Below, one piece after another: positions 55,572-64,000 of a stretch of DNA of 64,000 nt. Both the position numbers and the translations under genes were made by a program. This stretch comes from Sphingomonas sp. PL-96 (GTDB lineage: Bacteria > Pseudomonadota > Alphaproteobacteria > Sphingomonadales > Sphingomonadaceae). The stretch's first letter is position 1; the number at the start of each line of letters is the position of its first letter. Under the pieces are notes generated by a model that saw only the letters and a list, made by a program, of their open reading frames with translations, was not told where the DNA came from and did no database searches. The stretch covers positions 992,001 through 1,056,000 of the forward strand of contig NZ_JAJFET010000001.1 in the NCBI RefSeq assembly GCF_020707215.1. The letters run 5' to 3'.

Positions 55572-56330
55572 ATGTCCACCCGCAGCCCTGCCGCGCCGCC
55601 GCCTGACTTGCCAGACCTGCCCGCAGCCGAGCAGATCGACGGGCCGCCGGGCGGTGTCCTGCTGTTGTGCGATCACGCGTCGAACCACGTGCCGGCGGAC
55701 GTGGCGCTTGGCGTGCTCCCGGCCTTGCTGGATCTGCACATCGGCTATGACATCGGTGCCGCGGCACTGACCCGCAGACTGGCGGCCGCTTTGGATGCGC
55801 CCGCGGTCCTCGGCACGGTTTCCCGTCTGGTGATCGACCTGCACCGCGAGCCGCACCATGAGGGGCTGATCCCCGTGCGCAGCGACGGGCATGCGATCCC
55901 CGGCAACGAGGGCATCGACCGCGACCGACGGATCGAGCGCTTTCACATGCCCTATCACGCCGCAATCGAGCAGGCGGTGCTCCTGTATCGACCCCGCCTC
56001 GTCGTCGCGATCCACAGCTTCACACCGCGGCTGGCAAGCGACGGGCGCGAGCGGCCGTGGCAGGTCGGCATTCTCTACAACCAGGACAGCAGGGCAGCGC
56101 ACCGGGCGATTGCCGCGCTCGAGGAACGCGGCCTGATCACCGGCGATAATGAGCCTTATTCAGGGCGCGACCTCAACGCGACGCTCAACCGCCATGCCGA
56201 GGCGCACGGGATCCCGAGCATGTCCGTGGAAGTCCGCAACGATCTGATCGCCGACGACACAGGCGTGGCGGAATGGACGGCAACACTGAGTGACGTGATC
56301 GCCAGCCTGCAACGGGAATTCGCGCAATGA
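55572..56330 (+). CDS. N-formylglutamate amidohydrolase family protein
   Basis: A 252-residue member of the HutG-like N-formylglutamate amidohydrolase family. Motifs: LLLCDHASNHVPADV, HIGYDIGAAALTRRL, LVIDLHREPHHEGLIP with candidate metal or catalytic residues, and VVAIHSFTPRL. The NEPYSGRDLNATLNRHAEAHG segment and SVEVRNDLI near the end are also typical. No other histidine-degradation gene is near, so the true substrate is open. ATG 55572 matches the family N-terminus; the frame upstream is not protein-like. Stop overlaps the next ATG. Confidence 0.9.
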   Translation: MSTRSPAAPPPDLPDLPAAEQIDGPPGGVLLLCDHASNHVPADVALGVLPALLDLHIGYDIGAAALTRRLAAALDAPAVLGTVSRLVIDLHREPHHEGLIPVRSDGHAIPGNEGIDRDRRIERFHMPYHAAIEQAVLLYRPRLVVAIHSFTPRLASDGRERPWQVGILYNQDSRAAHRAIAALEERGLITGDNEPYSGRDLNATLNRHAEAHGIPSMSVEVRNDLIADDTGVAEWTATLSDVIASLQREFAQ

Positions 56331-56698
56331 GGAACGCGTTCGGGAAGCTTGGCGGCGTCTGCGCGCTCAGTGCGATGCTCGCCGGGTGCGGCGGCAGCAA
56401 GGACGCCGCGACGCCGCCGGGGGGGCTGCGGATCGCGTGCGCCACCCGAGACGCGACGTTCGAAGATGCCTGCTTCGTCGAGCGGAGCAACACCGAGCAG
56501 GGGCTGGTTCTGACCCTTCATCGCCCCGATGGCGGGTTCCGGCGCCTGCTGGTCGCCAGGGACGGTAGCGGCGTTGCTGCGGCGGACGGCGCCGATCCGG
56601 TCACCGTTACCCTTCGATCGCCGACAGAAATGGAAGTCGCGGTCGATGGCGTCCGCTATCGGCTGCCGGCCCGCAGCGTCCCCGGGAAAACCGCGTGA
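56327..56698 (+). CDS. Small lipoprotein of unknown function
   Basis: A 123-residue predicted lipoprotein. The signal is MRNAFGKLGGVCALSAMLAG with a lipobox LAGC (Cys21), then GGSKDAATPP as a linker. The mature part has two further Cys (ACATRDATFEDACFVER) that may pair, and a beta-rich region (LVLTLHRPDGGFRRLLVARDG and MEVAVDGVRYRLP). I recognise no family. It overlaps the genes on both sides (ATGA upstream, GTGA downstream), so it belongs to the same transcript. Confidence 0.85.
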   Translation: MRNAFGKLGGVCALSAMLAGCGGSKDAATPPGGLRIACATRDATFEDACFVERSNTEQGLVLTLHRPDGGFRRLLVARDGSGVAAADGADPVTVTLRSPTEMEVAVDGVRYRLPARSVPGKTA

Positions 56699-58092
56699 GG
56701 ATGCTGCCGCCGGGTGCGCCAATTCTGCGCGGGGAAGCCATGCGCGCAGCCGAGCAGCGCTGCTTTGCGGCAGGCACATCGCAATCCGAACTGATGGCAC
56801 GCGCGGCGCGGGCCGTCGCCCGGGAGGTCGCGCGGCTGGGTGCCGGGCAGCCGGTGCTGGTGCTCGCAGGTCCCGGCAACAACGGCGGTGACGCCTATGC
56901 CGCCGCCACCATGCTGCGCGAGTGGGGGCACGATGTGGCCGTGGCCGCACTCGGCCGGCCAACCGCCGGAGCCGCAGCCGATTATGCGGCGGCATGGTCC
57001 GGGCCGGTGCAGACACTGGAGCAGGCGACACCGCGCCCGGTGCTGGTCGACGGGCTCTTCGGTATCGGCCTGTCCCGCCCCCTGGACGAAATGGTCGCGG
57101 CGCAGCTGGCGCGGCTGGTTGCCGGGGCTGTCGTGTCGGTGGCGATCGATCTGCCTTCCGGGCTTGCAACCGACAGCGGCGCCGATCTGGGCGCGCCTGG
57201 CGGCATCACGGCAACGGTCGCTCTGGGCGCTTTGAAGCCTGCGCATGCGATCGGCGCCGGCGCTGCGAAGTGCGGTCATGTCCTGCTCGCCGACATCGGC
57301 GTCGAGGCAGCGACAGACTGCCGCACCCTGGCCCGCCCCCGGCTGTCCGCGCCCGGGGCAGAGGCGCACAAATACGCTCGCGGTCTAGTGGTCGTGGTGG
57401 GCGGGAGCATGACGGGCGCCGCGCACCTGGCTGCGCGCGCCGCGCTCCACGGCGGCGCCGGCTATGTCAGCCTGGCGACAGCGACCCCGCCGGCCAGTGG
57501 CCCCGACGCCATCGTGCACCGAACGATCGCGAGCGGGGATGCGCTGGCCGCGCTGCTCACGGACGACCGCATCGACGCGGTCGTAATCGGGCCCGGCCTT
57601 GGCCGCGACGCTCCGGCACGGGATCTGCTAGAGGCAGCGCTCCGAAGCGACCGCGATCTGGTGGTCGATGGCGACGCGCTCAGCCTGCTCGCCGGCTCGG
57701 CTGCCGAGCGCCTGCGCACGCGGACGGCCAAAGCACTTGTTACTCCCCATTCCGGTGAATTCTCCCGCATGTTCGACACCGCCGACGACAAGATCACGGC
57801 CACGCGCTCCGCCGCAACCGCTTCGGGCGCGACGGTGATCCACAAGGGATCGGATACGGTGATCGCTGAAGCTTCGGGCAGCGTCGTCGTCGCCTCGGGC
57901 GCGTCGTCATGGCTTTCGACGGCCGGGACCGGCGACGTTCTCGCGGGCCTGGTCGCGGCACGGCACGCTGCCGGCGGCACCGCAGACCAAGCCGTTTGGC
58001 TGCACAGCCGCGCTGCCCGACTTGTCGGTCCCGCCTTTGCCGCGGACGACCTGATCGCCAAAATTCCTGTCGCCCTTGGAGAATGCCTGTGA
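56695..58092 (+). CDS. nnr: Bifunctional NAD(P)HX epimerase / ADP-dependent dehydratase
   Basis: A 465-residue repair enzyme fusing NnrE and NnrD. The N-terminal YjeF-N domain (residues about 1-205) has VLAGPGNNGGDAYAAA and VDGLFGIGLSRPL; the C-terminal ribokinase-like dehydratase (from about 215) has HKYARGLVVVVGGSMTGAAHLA, VIGPGLGRDAPA, VTPHSGEFSRM and the ATP/catalytic WLSTAGTGDVLAGLVAA. It restores damaged NAD(P)H hydrates. The start is GTG 56695 overlapping the lipoprotein stop; ATG 56701 is possible. Confidence 0.96.
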   Translation: MRMLPPGAPILRGEAMRAAEQRCFAAGTSQSELMARAARAVAREVARLGAGQPVLVLAGPGNNGGDAYAAATMLREWGHDVAVAALGRPTAGAAADYAAAWSGPVQTLEQATPRPVLVDGLFGIGLSRPLDEMVAAQLARLVAGAVVSVAIDLPSGLATDSGADLGAPGGITATVALGALKPAHAIGAGAAKCGHVLLADIGVEAATDCRTLARPRLSAPGAEAHKYARGLVVVVGGSMTGAAHLAARAALHGGAGYVSLATATPPASGPDAIVHRTIASGDALAALLTDDRIDAVVIGPGLGRDAPARDLLEAALRSDRDLVVDGDALSLLAGSAAERLRTRTAKALVTPHSGEFSRMFDTADDKITATRSAATASGATVIHKGSDTVIAEASGSVVVASGASSWLSTAGTGDVLAGLVAARHAAGGTADQAVWLHSRAARLVGPAFAADDLIAKIPVALGECL

Positions 58093-59288
58093 GCGGCGAC
58101 GGAATCGTGCGGGTCGCCGCGCGCGGCGAAGGGGTCTCGGGCGATGGGCGCCACGTCCCGCTCGCTGCGCCGGGCGACCGGCTGCTCGCGGACAACAGCA
58201 TTGAGCCGGGACCGCATCACCAGCTGCCGCCCTGCCGTCACTTCCCGGAATGCGGCGGCTGCCAGCTTCAGCATCTCGACGATGCGAGCTATGCCGAGTT
58301 CGTGCGCGACCGGGTGCTGGGCGCCCTGGCGAGCCAGGGACTGACCGCAGAGGTGCGCCCGGCGCTCGTCTCGCCTCCGCGTACCCGCCGCCGCGCGACG
58401 CTGCACGCGGAGCGTCGCGGTCGGCAGGTGCTGCTCGGCTTCACTGAGACGAGCAGCCACCGCATCGTCGACATGGTGGAATGTCATATCCTGCTGCCGG
58501 AACTGTTCGCGCTGGTCGCCCCCTTGCGCATGCTGCTGGCAGCGATGCTGGGGGACCGCCGCGCGGACGTGCATCTGGCGCTGACCGACCGCGGCGTCGA
58601 CGTGCTGATCACCGGTGCCTTGGGCGACAAGCTCGCCGACGTGGAGGCGCTGACCGCCTTCGCCGAGCGCCACAGTCTCGCCCGGCTATCGGTCGATGAC
58701 GGCTATGGGCCCGAGACGCGCTGGGAGCCGGAGCCTGCCACCGTCAGCTTCGCCGGCGTGCCGGTTGCGCTTCAGCCGGGCGCCTTCCTGCAGGCCACCC
58801 GCGAGGGGGAGGCGGCGCTGGTGGCGGGCGTGCAGGAAGCGGTCGGCAGCGCGCCGGTCGTCGCCGATCTTTTCGCGGGCCTGGGCACCTTCTCGCTGGC
58901 GCTGGCCGAGCGCGCGAAGGTCTATGCCGGTGAGGCTGCGCGCGAGCCGATCCTGTCGCTGAAGGCCGCTGCGGGAGCTGGCGGCCGTCCGGTTTTTGCC
59001 GAACACCGCGACCTGTATCGGCGTCCGCTCGCTCCCGCCGAACTCGACCGGTTCGCCGCAGTGGTCATCGACCCGCCGCGCGCCGGCGCCCGCGAACAGG
59101 CGGCGGCGATCGCCAGCAGCAAGGTGCCCGTCGTCGCCTATGTTTCCTGCAATCCCAGCAGCTTCGCGCGCGACGTGAAGACGATGTGCGAAGGCGGCTA
59201 TCGCATCGACTGGATCCAGCCCGTGGGCCAATTCCGCTGGTCCACCCACGTCGAGCTGGTCGCGCGGCTGAGCCGTCAGCCGGGGTAG
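58083..59288 (+). CDS. RlmD/RumA-type 23S rRNA (uracil-5-)-methyltransferase
   Basis: A 401-residue class D RNA m5U methyltransferase. Iron-sulfur Cys occur in [15 protein letters not shown], with a fourth in MVECHILLP. The SAM domain has [16 protein letters not shown] and [13 protein letters not shown]; the catalytic Cys lies in [15 protein letters not shown]. The TRAM domain at the N-terminus is short. ATG 58083 overlaps the end of nnr by 10 nt. RlmD (U1939) is the best guess; RlmC or TrmA specificity cannot be ruled out. Its 3' end overlaps truA on the other strand by 13 nt. Confidence 0.9.
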   Translation: MPVSGDGIVRVAARGEGVSGDGRHVPLAAPGDRLLADNSIEPGPHHQLPPCRHFPECGGCQLQHLDDASYAEFVRDRVLGALASQGLTAEVRPALVSPPRTRRRATLHAERRGRQVLLGFTETSSHRIVDMVECHILLPELFALVAPLRMLLAAMLGDRRADVHLALTDRGVDVLITGALGDKLADVEALTAFAERHSLARLSVDDGYGPETRWEPEPATVSFAGVPVALQPGAFLQATREGEAALVAGVQEAVGSAPVVADLFAGLGTFSLALAERAKVYAGEAAREPILSLKAAAGAGGRPVFAEHRDLYRRPLAPAELDRFAAVVIDPPRAGAREQAAAIASSKVPVVAYVSCNPSSFARDVKTMCEGGYRIDWIQPVGQFRWSTHVELVARLSRQPG

Positions 59289-60019
59289 ACAGCCCCAGTG
59301 AAGTAAAGCCCGTCAGATGGAGCGTTGAGGCCGAGCTGCGCACGATCCCGCGCGGCAAGTACCTCGGCGACCCTTTCCGGGCTCCAGCGGCCTTGCCCGA
59401 CCAGCGCCAGGCAACCGACCATCGAGCGGACCTGATGGTGGAGGAAGGAGCGGGCGGCGGCGCGGATGGCAAGCCGGTCGCCGTCGCGCACCACATCCAG
59501 GCGATCGAGCGTCCGCACCGGGCTTTCCGCCTGGCAATGCGCCGAGCGGAAGGTGGTGAAGTCATGCCGCCCCACCAGCAGCTGCGCCGCGGTCTGCATT
59601 GCCCCCGCATCCAGCGGCTGCGGGATCTGCCAGGCGAGCCCCGCCTCCCAGGTCAGCGGCGCACGGCGATTGGCGATGCGATATTCATAGGACCGCCCGA
59701 CGCACGAGAAGCGCGCGTGCCAGTCGTCCGCCACCGCCTCGCAGGCGAGGATCGCGACCGGATCCGGCCGCAGATGCGCGTTGAGCGCCTCCATCAGCCG
59801 GAAAGGGGGGATCGCCTTTTCCACCTCGACATGCGCCCGCATCGCAAGGGCGTGGACGCCGGCATCGGTGCGGCCGGCGGCATGCACCGCCGCTGCTTCC
59901 CCGGTGATGCGCCACACCGCCTCCTCGATCGCCTGCTGGACGCTCGGGCCATGCGACTGTCGCTGCCAGCCCATGAAGGGGCGACCGTCATATTCCACCG
60001 TCAGCGCAAAACGAGTCAC
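59276..60019 (-). CDS. truA: tRNA pseudouridine synthase A
   Basis: A 247-residue enzyme making pseudouridine at tRNA positions 38-40. The catalytic Asp is in [14 protein letters not shown], and the start [18 protein letters not shown] and the later [17 protein letters not shown] are conserved. Length fits the family. It is coupled to fmt, whose stop overlaps the truA ATG by 4 nt. The order def-fmt-truA-recR is common in sphingomonads, here with recR and def divergent from fmt-truA. Confidence 0.98.
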   Translation of the reverse strand: MTRFALTVEYDGRPFMGWQRQSHGPSVQQAIEEAVWRITGEAAAVHAAGRTDAGVHALAMRAHVEVEKAIPPFRLMEALNAHLRPDPVAILACEAVADDWHARFSCVGRSYEYRIANRRAPLTWEAGLAWQIPQPLDAGAMQTAAQLLVGRHDFTTFRSAHCQAESPVRTLDRLDVVRDGDRLAIRAAARSFLHHQVRSMVGCLALVGQGRWSPERVAEVLAARDRAQLGLNAPSDGLYFTGAVYPG

Positions 60020-60918
60020 AACAGGCGCGTTCCCGCGGCGATCGGAAAGCCGCGCAGCAGGTCGACCGCCGGCATCGCACCACGTCCGGCGCGCTGGAGC
60101 AGGGTCGCGCGGATCGCGTGAGTGCCGCAGGCGATCGTCAGCTCGCGGTCCAGCACGGTGCCCGGGACCCCGCCATTGGGCACCACCTCCGCCGCCAGAA
60201 CCCGGAAACGCTCGCCTTCGAGTTCGAAAAAGGCAGTCGGGTGAAACGCGCGGACCTGCCGCTCGACTGCGTCTGCCGGAAGGTCGAAGTTCAGCCGAGC
60301 CTCGGACTTGTCCAGCTTTGCGGCATAGGTGACGCCGGTTTCCGGTTGCGGGACAGGCGGATAGGCATCGACATTACCAAGCACTGCGACCATCGCAGCA
60401 CCCCCCAGCTGCGCCAGTCGCTGGGTCAGTTCGCCTGCGGTCGCGGTACCGATGGGGGTGCGCACTTCGTGCCGTACGGGTCCAGTATCGAGGCCCGCCT
60501 CCATCTGCATGATGCCGACGCCTGTTTCCGCGTCGCTGGCCAGGATCGCGCGCTGCACCGGCGCTGCGCCTCGCCAGCGCGGCAGCAGAGAGGCGTGGAC
60601 GTTGAGGCAGCCGAGCCGCGGCGCGTCGAGTACCGCCTGCGGTAGGATCAGGCCATAGGCGGCAACCACCGCCACATCGGCGTCCAGCGCCGCGAAATCG
60701 GCCTGTGCCTCCGCAGTCCGCAAGGTCGTCGGGTGCCGGACCGGGATGCCGAGCGCCTCCGCTCGCGCATGCACCGGGGTCGGGGTCGGCGCCTTGCCGC
60801 GGCGGCCGCCGGCCCGCGGGGGCTGGGTATAGGCGGCGACGAGTTCGTGTCCGGCATCGACCAGCGCGTCGAGAATGGTGACGGCGAAGTCGGGCGTGCC
60901 CATGAAGATGATGCGCAT
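60016..60918 (-). CDS. fmt: Methionyl-tRNA formyltransferase
   Basis: A 300-residue enzyme formylating initiator Met-tRNA with 10-formyl-[21 protein letters not shown] starts the Rossmann-like domain; the active-site segment is [21 protein letters not shown] with [14 protein letters not shown] (catalytic Asn-His-Asp set). A C-terminal beta-barrel domain follows (residues about 205-300). ATG 60918 was preferred over 60933 as it fits the conserved N-terminus. It shares the pathway with def (61614), which removes the formyl group after synthesis. Confidence 0.98.
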   Translation of the reverse strand: MRIIFMGTPDFAVTILDALVDAGHELVAAYTQPPRAGGRRGKAPTPTPVHARAEALGIPVRHPTTLRTAEAQADFAALDADVAVVAAYGLILPQAVLDAPRLGCLNVHASLLPRWRGAAPVQRAILASDAETGVGIMQMEAGLDTGPVRHEVRTPIGTATAGELTQRLAQLGGAAMVAVLGNVDAYPPVPQPETGVTYAAKLDKSEARLNFDLPADAVERQVRAFHPTAFFELEGERFRVLAAEVVPNGGVPGTVLDRELTIACGTHAIRATLLQRAGRGAMPAVDLLRGFPIAAGTRLL

Positions 60919-60972
60919 GGCCGCTCTCGACACGCTGGCGGCGCGGCACGCAAGCCCCTATCTGGGTTGGCG

Positions 60973-61569
60973 ATGGCTTCCCCAGAGATTGAGGCGCTGA
61001 CGCAGGCGCTGTCCCGGCTGCCCGGCCTTGGGCCCCGCTCCGCGCGCCGCGCGGTGCTGCACCTCATCAAGAAGCGCGAAACCGCGCTCGTCCCGCTACT
61101 GGGCGCGCTGGAGCGGGTAAGCGAGCGGCTGTCGACCTGCTCGACCTGCGGCAACGTCGATACCAGCGACCCGTGCGCCGTTTGTGCCGACCCGCGCCGC
61201 GATGCGCGCGCGCTGTGCGTGGTGGAGGAGGTGGCGGACCTGTGGGCCCTGGAGCGCTCGCGCCTGTTCCCCGGGCGCTTCCACGTGCTCGGCGGACGAT
61301 TATCGGCGCTGGAGGGGGTGCGGCCGGAGGATCTCGCGATCGACCGGCTCGTCGCGCGCATCGCCGATGGCGGCATTGACGAGGTCGTGCTGGCGATGAA
61401 CGCCACCCTGGAGGGGCAGACCACGGCCCATTATCTGGCCGAGCGGATCGAGGCCTATCCGGTGCGAATCACCCAGCTGGCACACGGCCTGCCCGTTGGT
61501 GGTGAGCTCGACTATCTGGACGAGGGCACGCTGGCGCAGGCGCTGCGCGCACGCCGCCCGGTCGGCTGA
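60973..61569 (+). CDS. recR: Recombination protein RecR
   Basis: A 198-residue RecR of the RecFOR gap-repair pathway. The N-terminal helix-hairpin-helix ([19 protein letters not shown]), the zinc finger ([16 protein letters not shown]), the Toprim domain ([16 protein letters not shown] then [14 protein letters not shown]) and the Walker-like [16 protein letters not shown] are in the usual order. ATG 60973 is the family start. It is divergent from fmt, 54 nt apart, and lies 44 nt before def. Confidence 0.98.
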   Translation: MASPEIEALTQALSRLPGLGPRSARRAVLHLIKKRETALVPLLGALERVSERLSTCSTCGNVDTSDPCAVCADPRRDARALCVVEEVADLWALERSRLFPGRFHVLGGRLSALEGVRPEDLAIDRLVARIADGGIDEVVLAMNATLEGQTTAHYLAERIEAYPVRITQLAHGLPVGGELDYLDEGTLAQALRARRPVG

Positions 61570-61613
61570 GCGGATCGCTTGACGGGGAAGGGGGGCTTAC
61601 CTAGCTAGCGCCC

Positions 61614-62138
61614 ATGGCCATCCTGCCCATCATCGAGATACCCGATCCGCGCCTGCGGCTGATTTCCACGCCCGTTGACGCGGTGGACGACGAAGTTCGC
61701 ACGCTTGTCGCCGACATGTTCGAGACGATGTACGATGCGCCCGGCATCGGCCTTGCCGCGATCCAGGTCGCAGTGCCCAAGCGCGTGCTGGTCATCGATC
61801 TTCAGGAACAGGAGGACGAGGAGGGCAAGCCGATCAAGGAACCGCGGGCCTTCATCAACCCCGAGATCCTGGAAACGTCGGACGAATATTCGGTCTACAA
61901 GGAAGGGTGCCTTTCCATCCCCGAGCAGTTCGCCGACGTCGAGCGCCCCGCGCGCTGCCGCGTCCGGTGGCTGGACGAGCAGGGTGCCGAGCATGAGGAG
62001 TGGCTCGACGGGCTGCTCGCGACCTGCCTGCAGCATGAGATGGACCATCTGAACGGCGTGCTGTTCATCGACCATCTGTCCCGGCTGAAGCGCGACATGG
62101 TGATCAAGAAGCTCAACAAGGCGCGCAAGGTCGCCTGA
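61614..62138 (+). CDS. def: Peptide deformylase
   Basis: A 174-residue metalloenzyme removing the N-formyl group of new proteins. All three motifs are present: GIGLAAIQV (I), EGCLSIPEQ with the metal-ligand Cys (II) and [13 protein letters not shown] with two His and the catalytic Glu (III). Length and start are standard. It converges with fhs, separated by a perfect hairpin. fhs supplies 10-formyl-THF for fmt, so the region groups formyl metabolism. Confidence 0.99.
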   Translation: MAILPIIEIPDPRLRLISTPVDAVDDEVRTLVADMFETMYDAPGIGLAAIQVAVPKRVLVIDLQEQEDEEGKPIKEPRAFINPEILETSDEYSVYKEGCLSIPEQFADVERPARCRVRWLDEQGAEHEEWLDGLLATCLQHEMDHLNGVLFIDHLSRLKRDMVIKKLNKARKVA

Positions 62139-62145
62139 TCCGACG

Positions 62146-62170
62146 GGCCGGCGGGACAGTCCCGCCGGCC
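62146..62170. terminator. Bidirectional hairpin between def and fhs
   Basis: GGCCGGCGGGA (62146-62156), loop CAG, TCCCGCCGGCC (62160-62170): a perfect 11-bp stem in the 39-nt gap between two convergent genes. No U tract, but the position suggests termination from both sides. Confidence 0.65.
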
Positions 62171-62177
62171 GCCCGTC

Positions 62178-63842
62178 TCACGACAACCCGTCGATCTGGC
62201 CTGCGGCGTTGACGCGGATGCCTTCGGCTGCCGGGACCCGCGGCAGGCCGGGCATGGTCATGATCTCCCCGCAGATCGCCACCACGAAGCCGGCTGCGGC
62301 GGCGAGCCGGACCTCACGGACATGCACGATATGGCCGCTCGGTGCGCCGAGCCGGGTCGGGTCCGTCGAGAAGCTGTACTGCGTCTTCGCCATGCATACG
62401 GGAAGGTCGCCGAACCCGTCCGCCTCCCAGCGACGGAGTTGGGCGAGCACGCTGGCGTCGGCCACCGCTTCCTCGGCGCGGTATATGCGCTGGGCCACCG
62501 TGTTGATCTTGTCGAACAGCCCCATGCGATCGTCGTAAAGCGGCACGAACCGCGCCGTTCCCGAATCCGCCAGCCCCGCGACCGCCTCGGCAAGGTCGGC
62601 AGCACCCGCGCCGCCTTCGGTGAAATGCGTGCAGACAATCGCCTCGCAGCCGTTTTCGGCGGCGATGGTGCGGATGACGGCGATTTCCGCATCCGTGTCG
62701 GTGGCGAAGCGATTGATGGCGACCACGGCAGACACGCCGAACTGCGCGACATTTTCCAGATGGCGGGCGAGGTTCACGCCGCCGCGCGCGACCGCCGCGA
62801 CGTCCGGTTCGGCGAGCTCGGCCTTGGCAACGCCGCCGTTCATCTTCAGGGCGCGTACGGTTGCCACCACGACTGCGGCATCCGGCGCCAGGCCGGCCTT
62901 GCGGCATTTGATGTCGAAGAACTTCTCCGCGCCCAGATCGGCACCGAACCCGGCCTCGGTCACGACATAGTCGGCAAGGTCGAGCGCGGTACGGGTCGCG
63001 ATCACCGAGTTGCAGCCATGGGCGATGTTGGCGAAGGGGCCGCCGTGGACAAAGGCGGGGGTGCCTTCCAGCGTCTGGACGAGATTGGGCTTCACCGCCT
63101 GCGCGAGCAGTGCCGCCATCGCGCCGGCGGCGTTCAGGTCGCGCGCGGTGACGGCGCGCCGGTCCGTGGTGTAGCCGACCACGATCCGCCCGAGCCGTGC
63201 CTCAAGGTCGGCCAGGTCGCTGGCCAGGCACAGGATCGCCATGACCTCGGACGCTACCGTGATGTCGAAGCCGGACTCGCGCGGATAGCCGTTGCTGGCG
63301 CCGCCCAGCGACTGAACGATGCTGCGCAGCGCCCGATCGTTCATGTCGACCACGCGCCGCCAGTGGATGCGGCGCACGTCGAGCCCGAGCGCATTGCCCC
63401 AGTAGATATGGTTGTCGACCATCGCCGCGAGCAGGTTATGCGCGCTGGTGATGGCGTGAAAATCGCCGGTGAAGTGCAGGTTGATGTCCTCCATCGGCAC
63501 CACCTGCGCATAGCCGCCGCCTGCGGCCCCGCCCTTGGTGCCGAAGCAGGGGCCAAGCGACGGCTCGCGCAGGCACAGCGCGGTCCTGCGGCCGCTGCGC
63601 GACAGCGCGTCCGCCAGCCCGACCGACGTGGTGGTCTTGCCTTCCCCTGCGGGCGTCGGATTGATCGCGGTCACCAGGATCAGCTTGCCCCGCGCCGCAC
63701 GCTTCGGCAGCGCGTCCACCGCGATCTTCGCCTTGTGATGGCCATAGGGCTCCACCGCCTCGACCGGGATGTCGAGTTTGGCGGCCACTTGGGCGATCGG
63801 GAGCAGGCGGGCGGCGCGAGAGATTTCAATGTCGGTCAGCAT
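62178..63842 (-). CDS. fhs: Formate-tetrahydrofolate ligase
   Basis: A 554-residue ATP-dependent ligase making 10-formyl-THF from formate and THF. The P-loop is [16 protein letters not shown], and [23 protein letters not shown], the THF region, is intact. [15 protein letters not shown] and [10 protein letters not shown] near the end are characteristic. Length agrees with the family (about 555). Its product feeds purine synthesis and Met-tRNA formylation (fmt, 60016-60918). Confidence 0.98.
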   Translation of the reverse strand: MLTDIEISRAARLLPIAQVAAKLDIPVEAVEPYGHHKAKIAVDALPKRAARGKLILVTAINPTPAGEGKTTTSVGLADALSRSGRRTALCLREPSLGPCFGTKGGAAGGGYAQVVPMEDINLHFTGDFHAITSAHNLLAAMVDNHIYWGNALGLDVRRIHWRRVVDMNDRALRSIVQSLGGASNGYPRESGFDITVASEVMAILCLASDLADLEARLGRIVVGYTTDRRAVTARDLNAAGAMAALLAQAVKPNLVQTLEGTPAFVHGGPFANIAHGCNSVIATRTALDLADYVVTEAGFGADLGAEKFFDIKCRKAGLAPDAAVVVATVRALKMNGGVAKAELAEPDVAAVARGGVNLARHLENVAQFGVSAVVAINRFATDTDAEIAVIRTIAAENGCEAIVCTHFTEGGAGAADLAEAVAGLADSGTARFVPLYDDRMGLFDKINTVAQRIYRAEEAVADASVLAQLRRWEADGFGDLPVCMAKTQYSFSTDPTRLGAPSGHIVHVREVRLAAAAGFVVAICGEIMTMPGLPRVPAAEGIRVNAAGQIDGLS

Positions 63843-63957
63843 GGCCGCCGCTTAGGCGAGCGAGCCGGGCGCGGAAAGTCCGTGCGGGATGTTCTGCTTG
63901 TGACCTCCTTCATGCACGGGTAAGTTCCGGGTTCGTTCGCGTTGAGGGACTTGAGGA

Positions 63958-64000
63958 ATGGACGCTGTGGTTCTGCTGGTGATCGTGTTGGCATTGATCG
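63958..64000 (+). CDS. N-terminus of a membrane-anchored protein, possibly RmuC
   Basis: ATG 63958 opens a frame running off the window: MDAVVLLVIVLALI, a hydrophobic anchor. GAGGGA at 63943-63948 fits as ribosome site. In related genomes rmuC, a DNA-recombination-limiting protein with such an N-terminal anchor, often lies near def and recR; this identification is a guess from context. Confidence 0.45.
   Translation, partial: MDAVVLLVIVLALI

Overview
The window is dense, GC-rich (mid-60s percent by eye) chromosomal DNA of an alphaproteobacterium, most likely a Sphingomonas or close relative. Pointers to this group are the zwf-pgl-edd-glk-eda Entner-Doudoroff operon, NodT-type outer-membrane factors, a fabD-fabG-acpP-fabF-mltG run, a ROSE RNA thermometer before an hsp20 gene, GGAAC-N16-CGTT general-stress promoters and a sphingomonad-style palindromic repeat after pyrG. 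The genus is an inference. Nearly all genes are ordinary core or envelope genes; one short block at 46.8-47.85 kb looks acquired.

Layout. 0-1.7 kb: end of an efflux adaptor and its NodT outer-membrane lipoprotein. 1.8-3.75 kb: secreted GH2 hydrolase. 3.8-8.5 kb: two divergent fusion genes, a GH1-like/RmlD-like fusion and a glycosyltransferase/UDP-galactopyranose mutase fusion. 8.6-10.6 kb: Bcr/CflA-type MFS exporter and a TetR regulator. 10.6-17.2 kb: RND efflux operon (small unknown gene, adaptor, pump, NodT lipoprotein) behind a promoter with two palindromic operators. 17.4-18.8 kb: zinc-ribbon protein, Tim44-domain membrane protein and a strong terminator. 19.0 kb: tRNA-Glu(CTC). 19.4-20.7 kb: rpsF-rpsR-rplI on the minus strand. 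20.9 kb: RcnB-like protein. 21.4-25.8 kb: fatty acid synthesis genes and mltG. 25.9-32.1 kb: Entner-Doudoroff operon on the minus strand, ending in a secreted nucleoside-deoxyribosyltransferase-like protein. 32.2-34.3 kb: argC, an NlpC/P60-like protein without its catalytic Cys, and a MarR regulator. 34.5-36.6 kb: secG and pyrG. 36.9-37.5 kb: hsp20 with thermometer and RpoH-like promoter. 37.8-40.8 kb: lolC/E, lolD, glutathione peroxidase and a stress-promoter-driven HdeD protein. 40.9-44.4 kb: dnaE. 44.4-45.9 kb: M48 protease.

45.9-48.1 kb: a PA0069-type radical SAM gene cut inside its Fe-S cysteine motif by about 1.07 kb of AT-richer DNA carrying a DUF4062 (TIR-like) gene. No transposase or integrase is visible in the insert.

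48.1-51.2 kb: moaB, soluble lytic transglycosylase and a UDG-superfamily protein on the minus strand. 51.3-59.3 kb: ETF-ubiquinone oxidoreductase, TPR protein, ispE, N-formylglutamate amidohydrolase family protein, a lipoprotein, NAD(P)HX repair enzyme and an RlmD-type RNA methyltransferase, mostly overlapping head to tail. 59.3-64 kb: truA and fmt (minus), recR and def (plus), fhs (minus), and the first codons of a membrane-anchored protein that may be RmuC.

The best leads are the insertion-split radical SAM gene with its DUF4062 cargo, the pair of divergent sugar-enzyme fusions, the Cys-less NlpC/P60 protein tied to argC, and several readable regulatory sites. No CRISPR array, rRNA gene, prophage or full transposon was seen.
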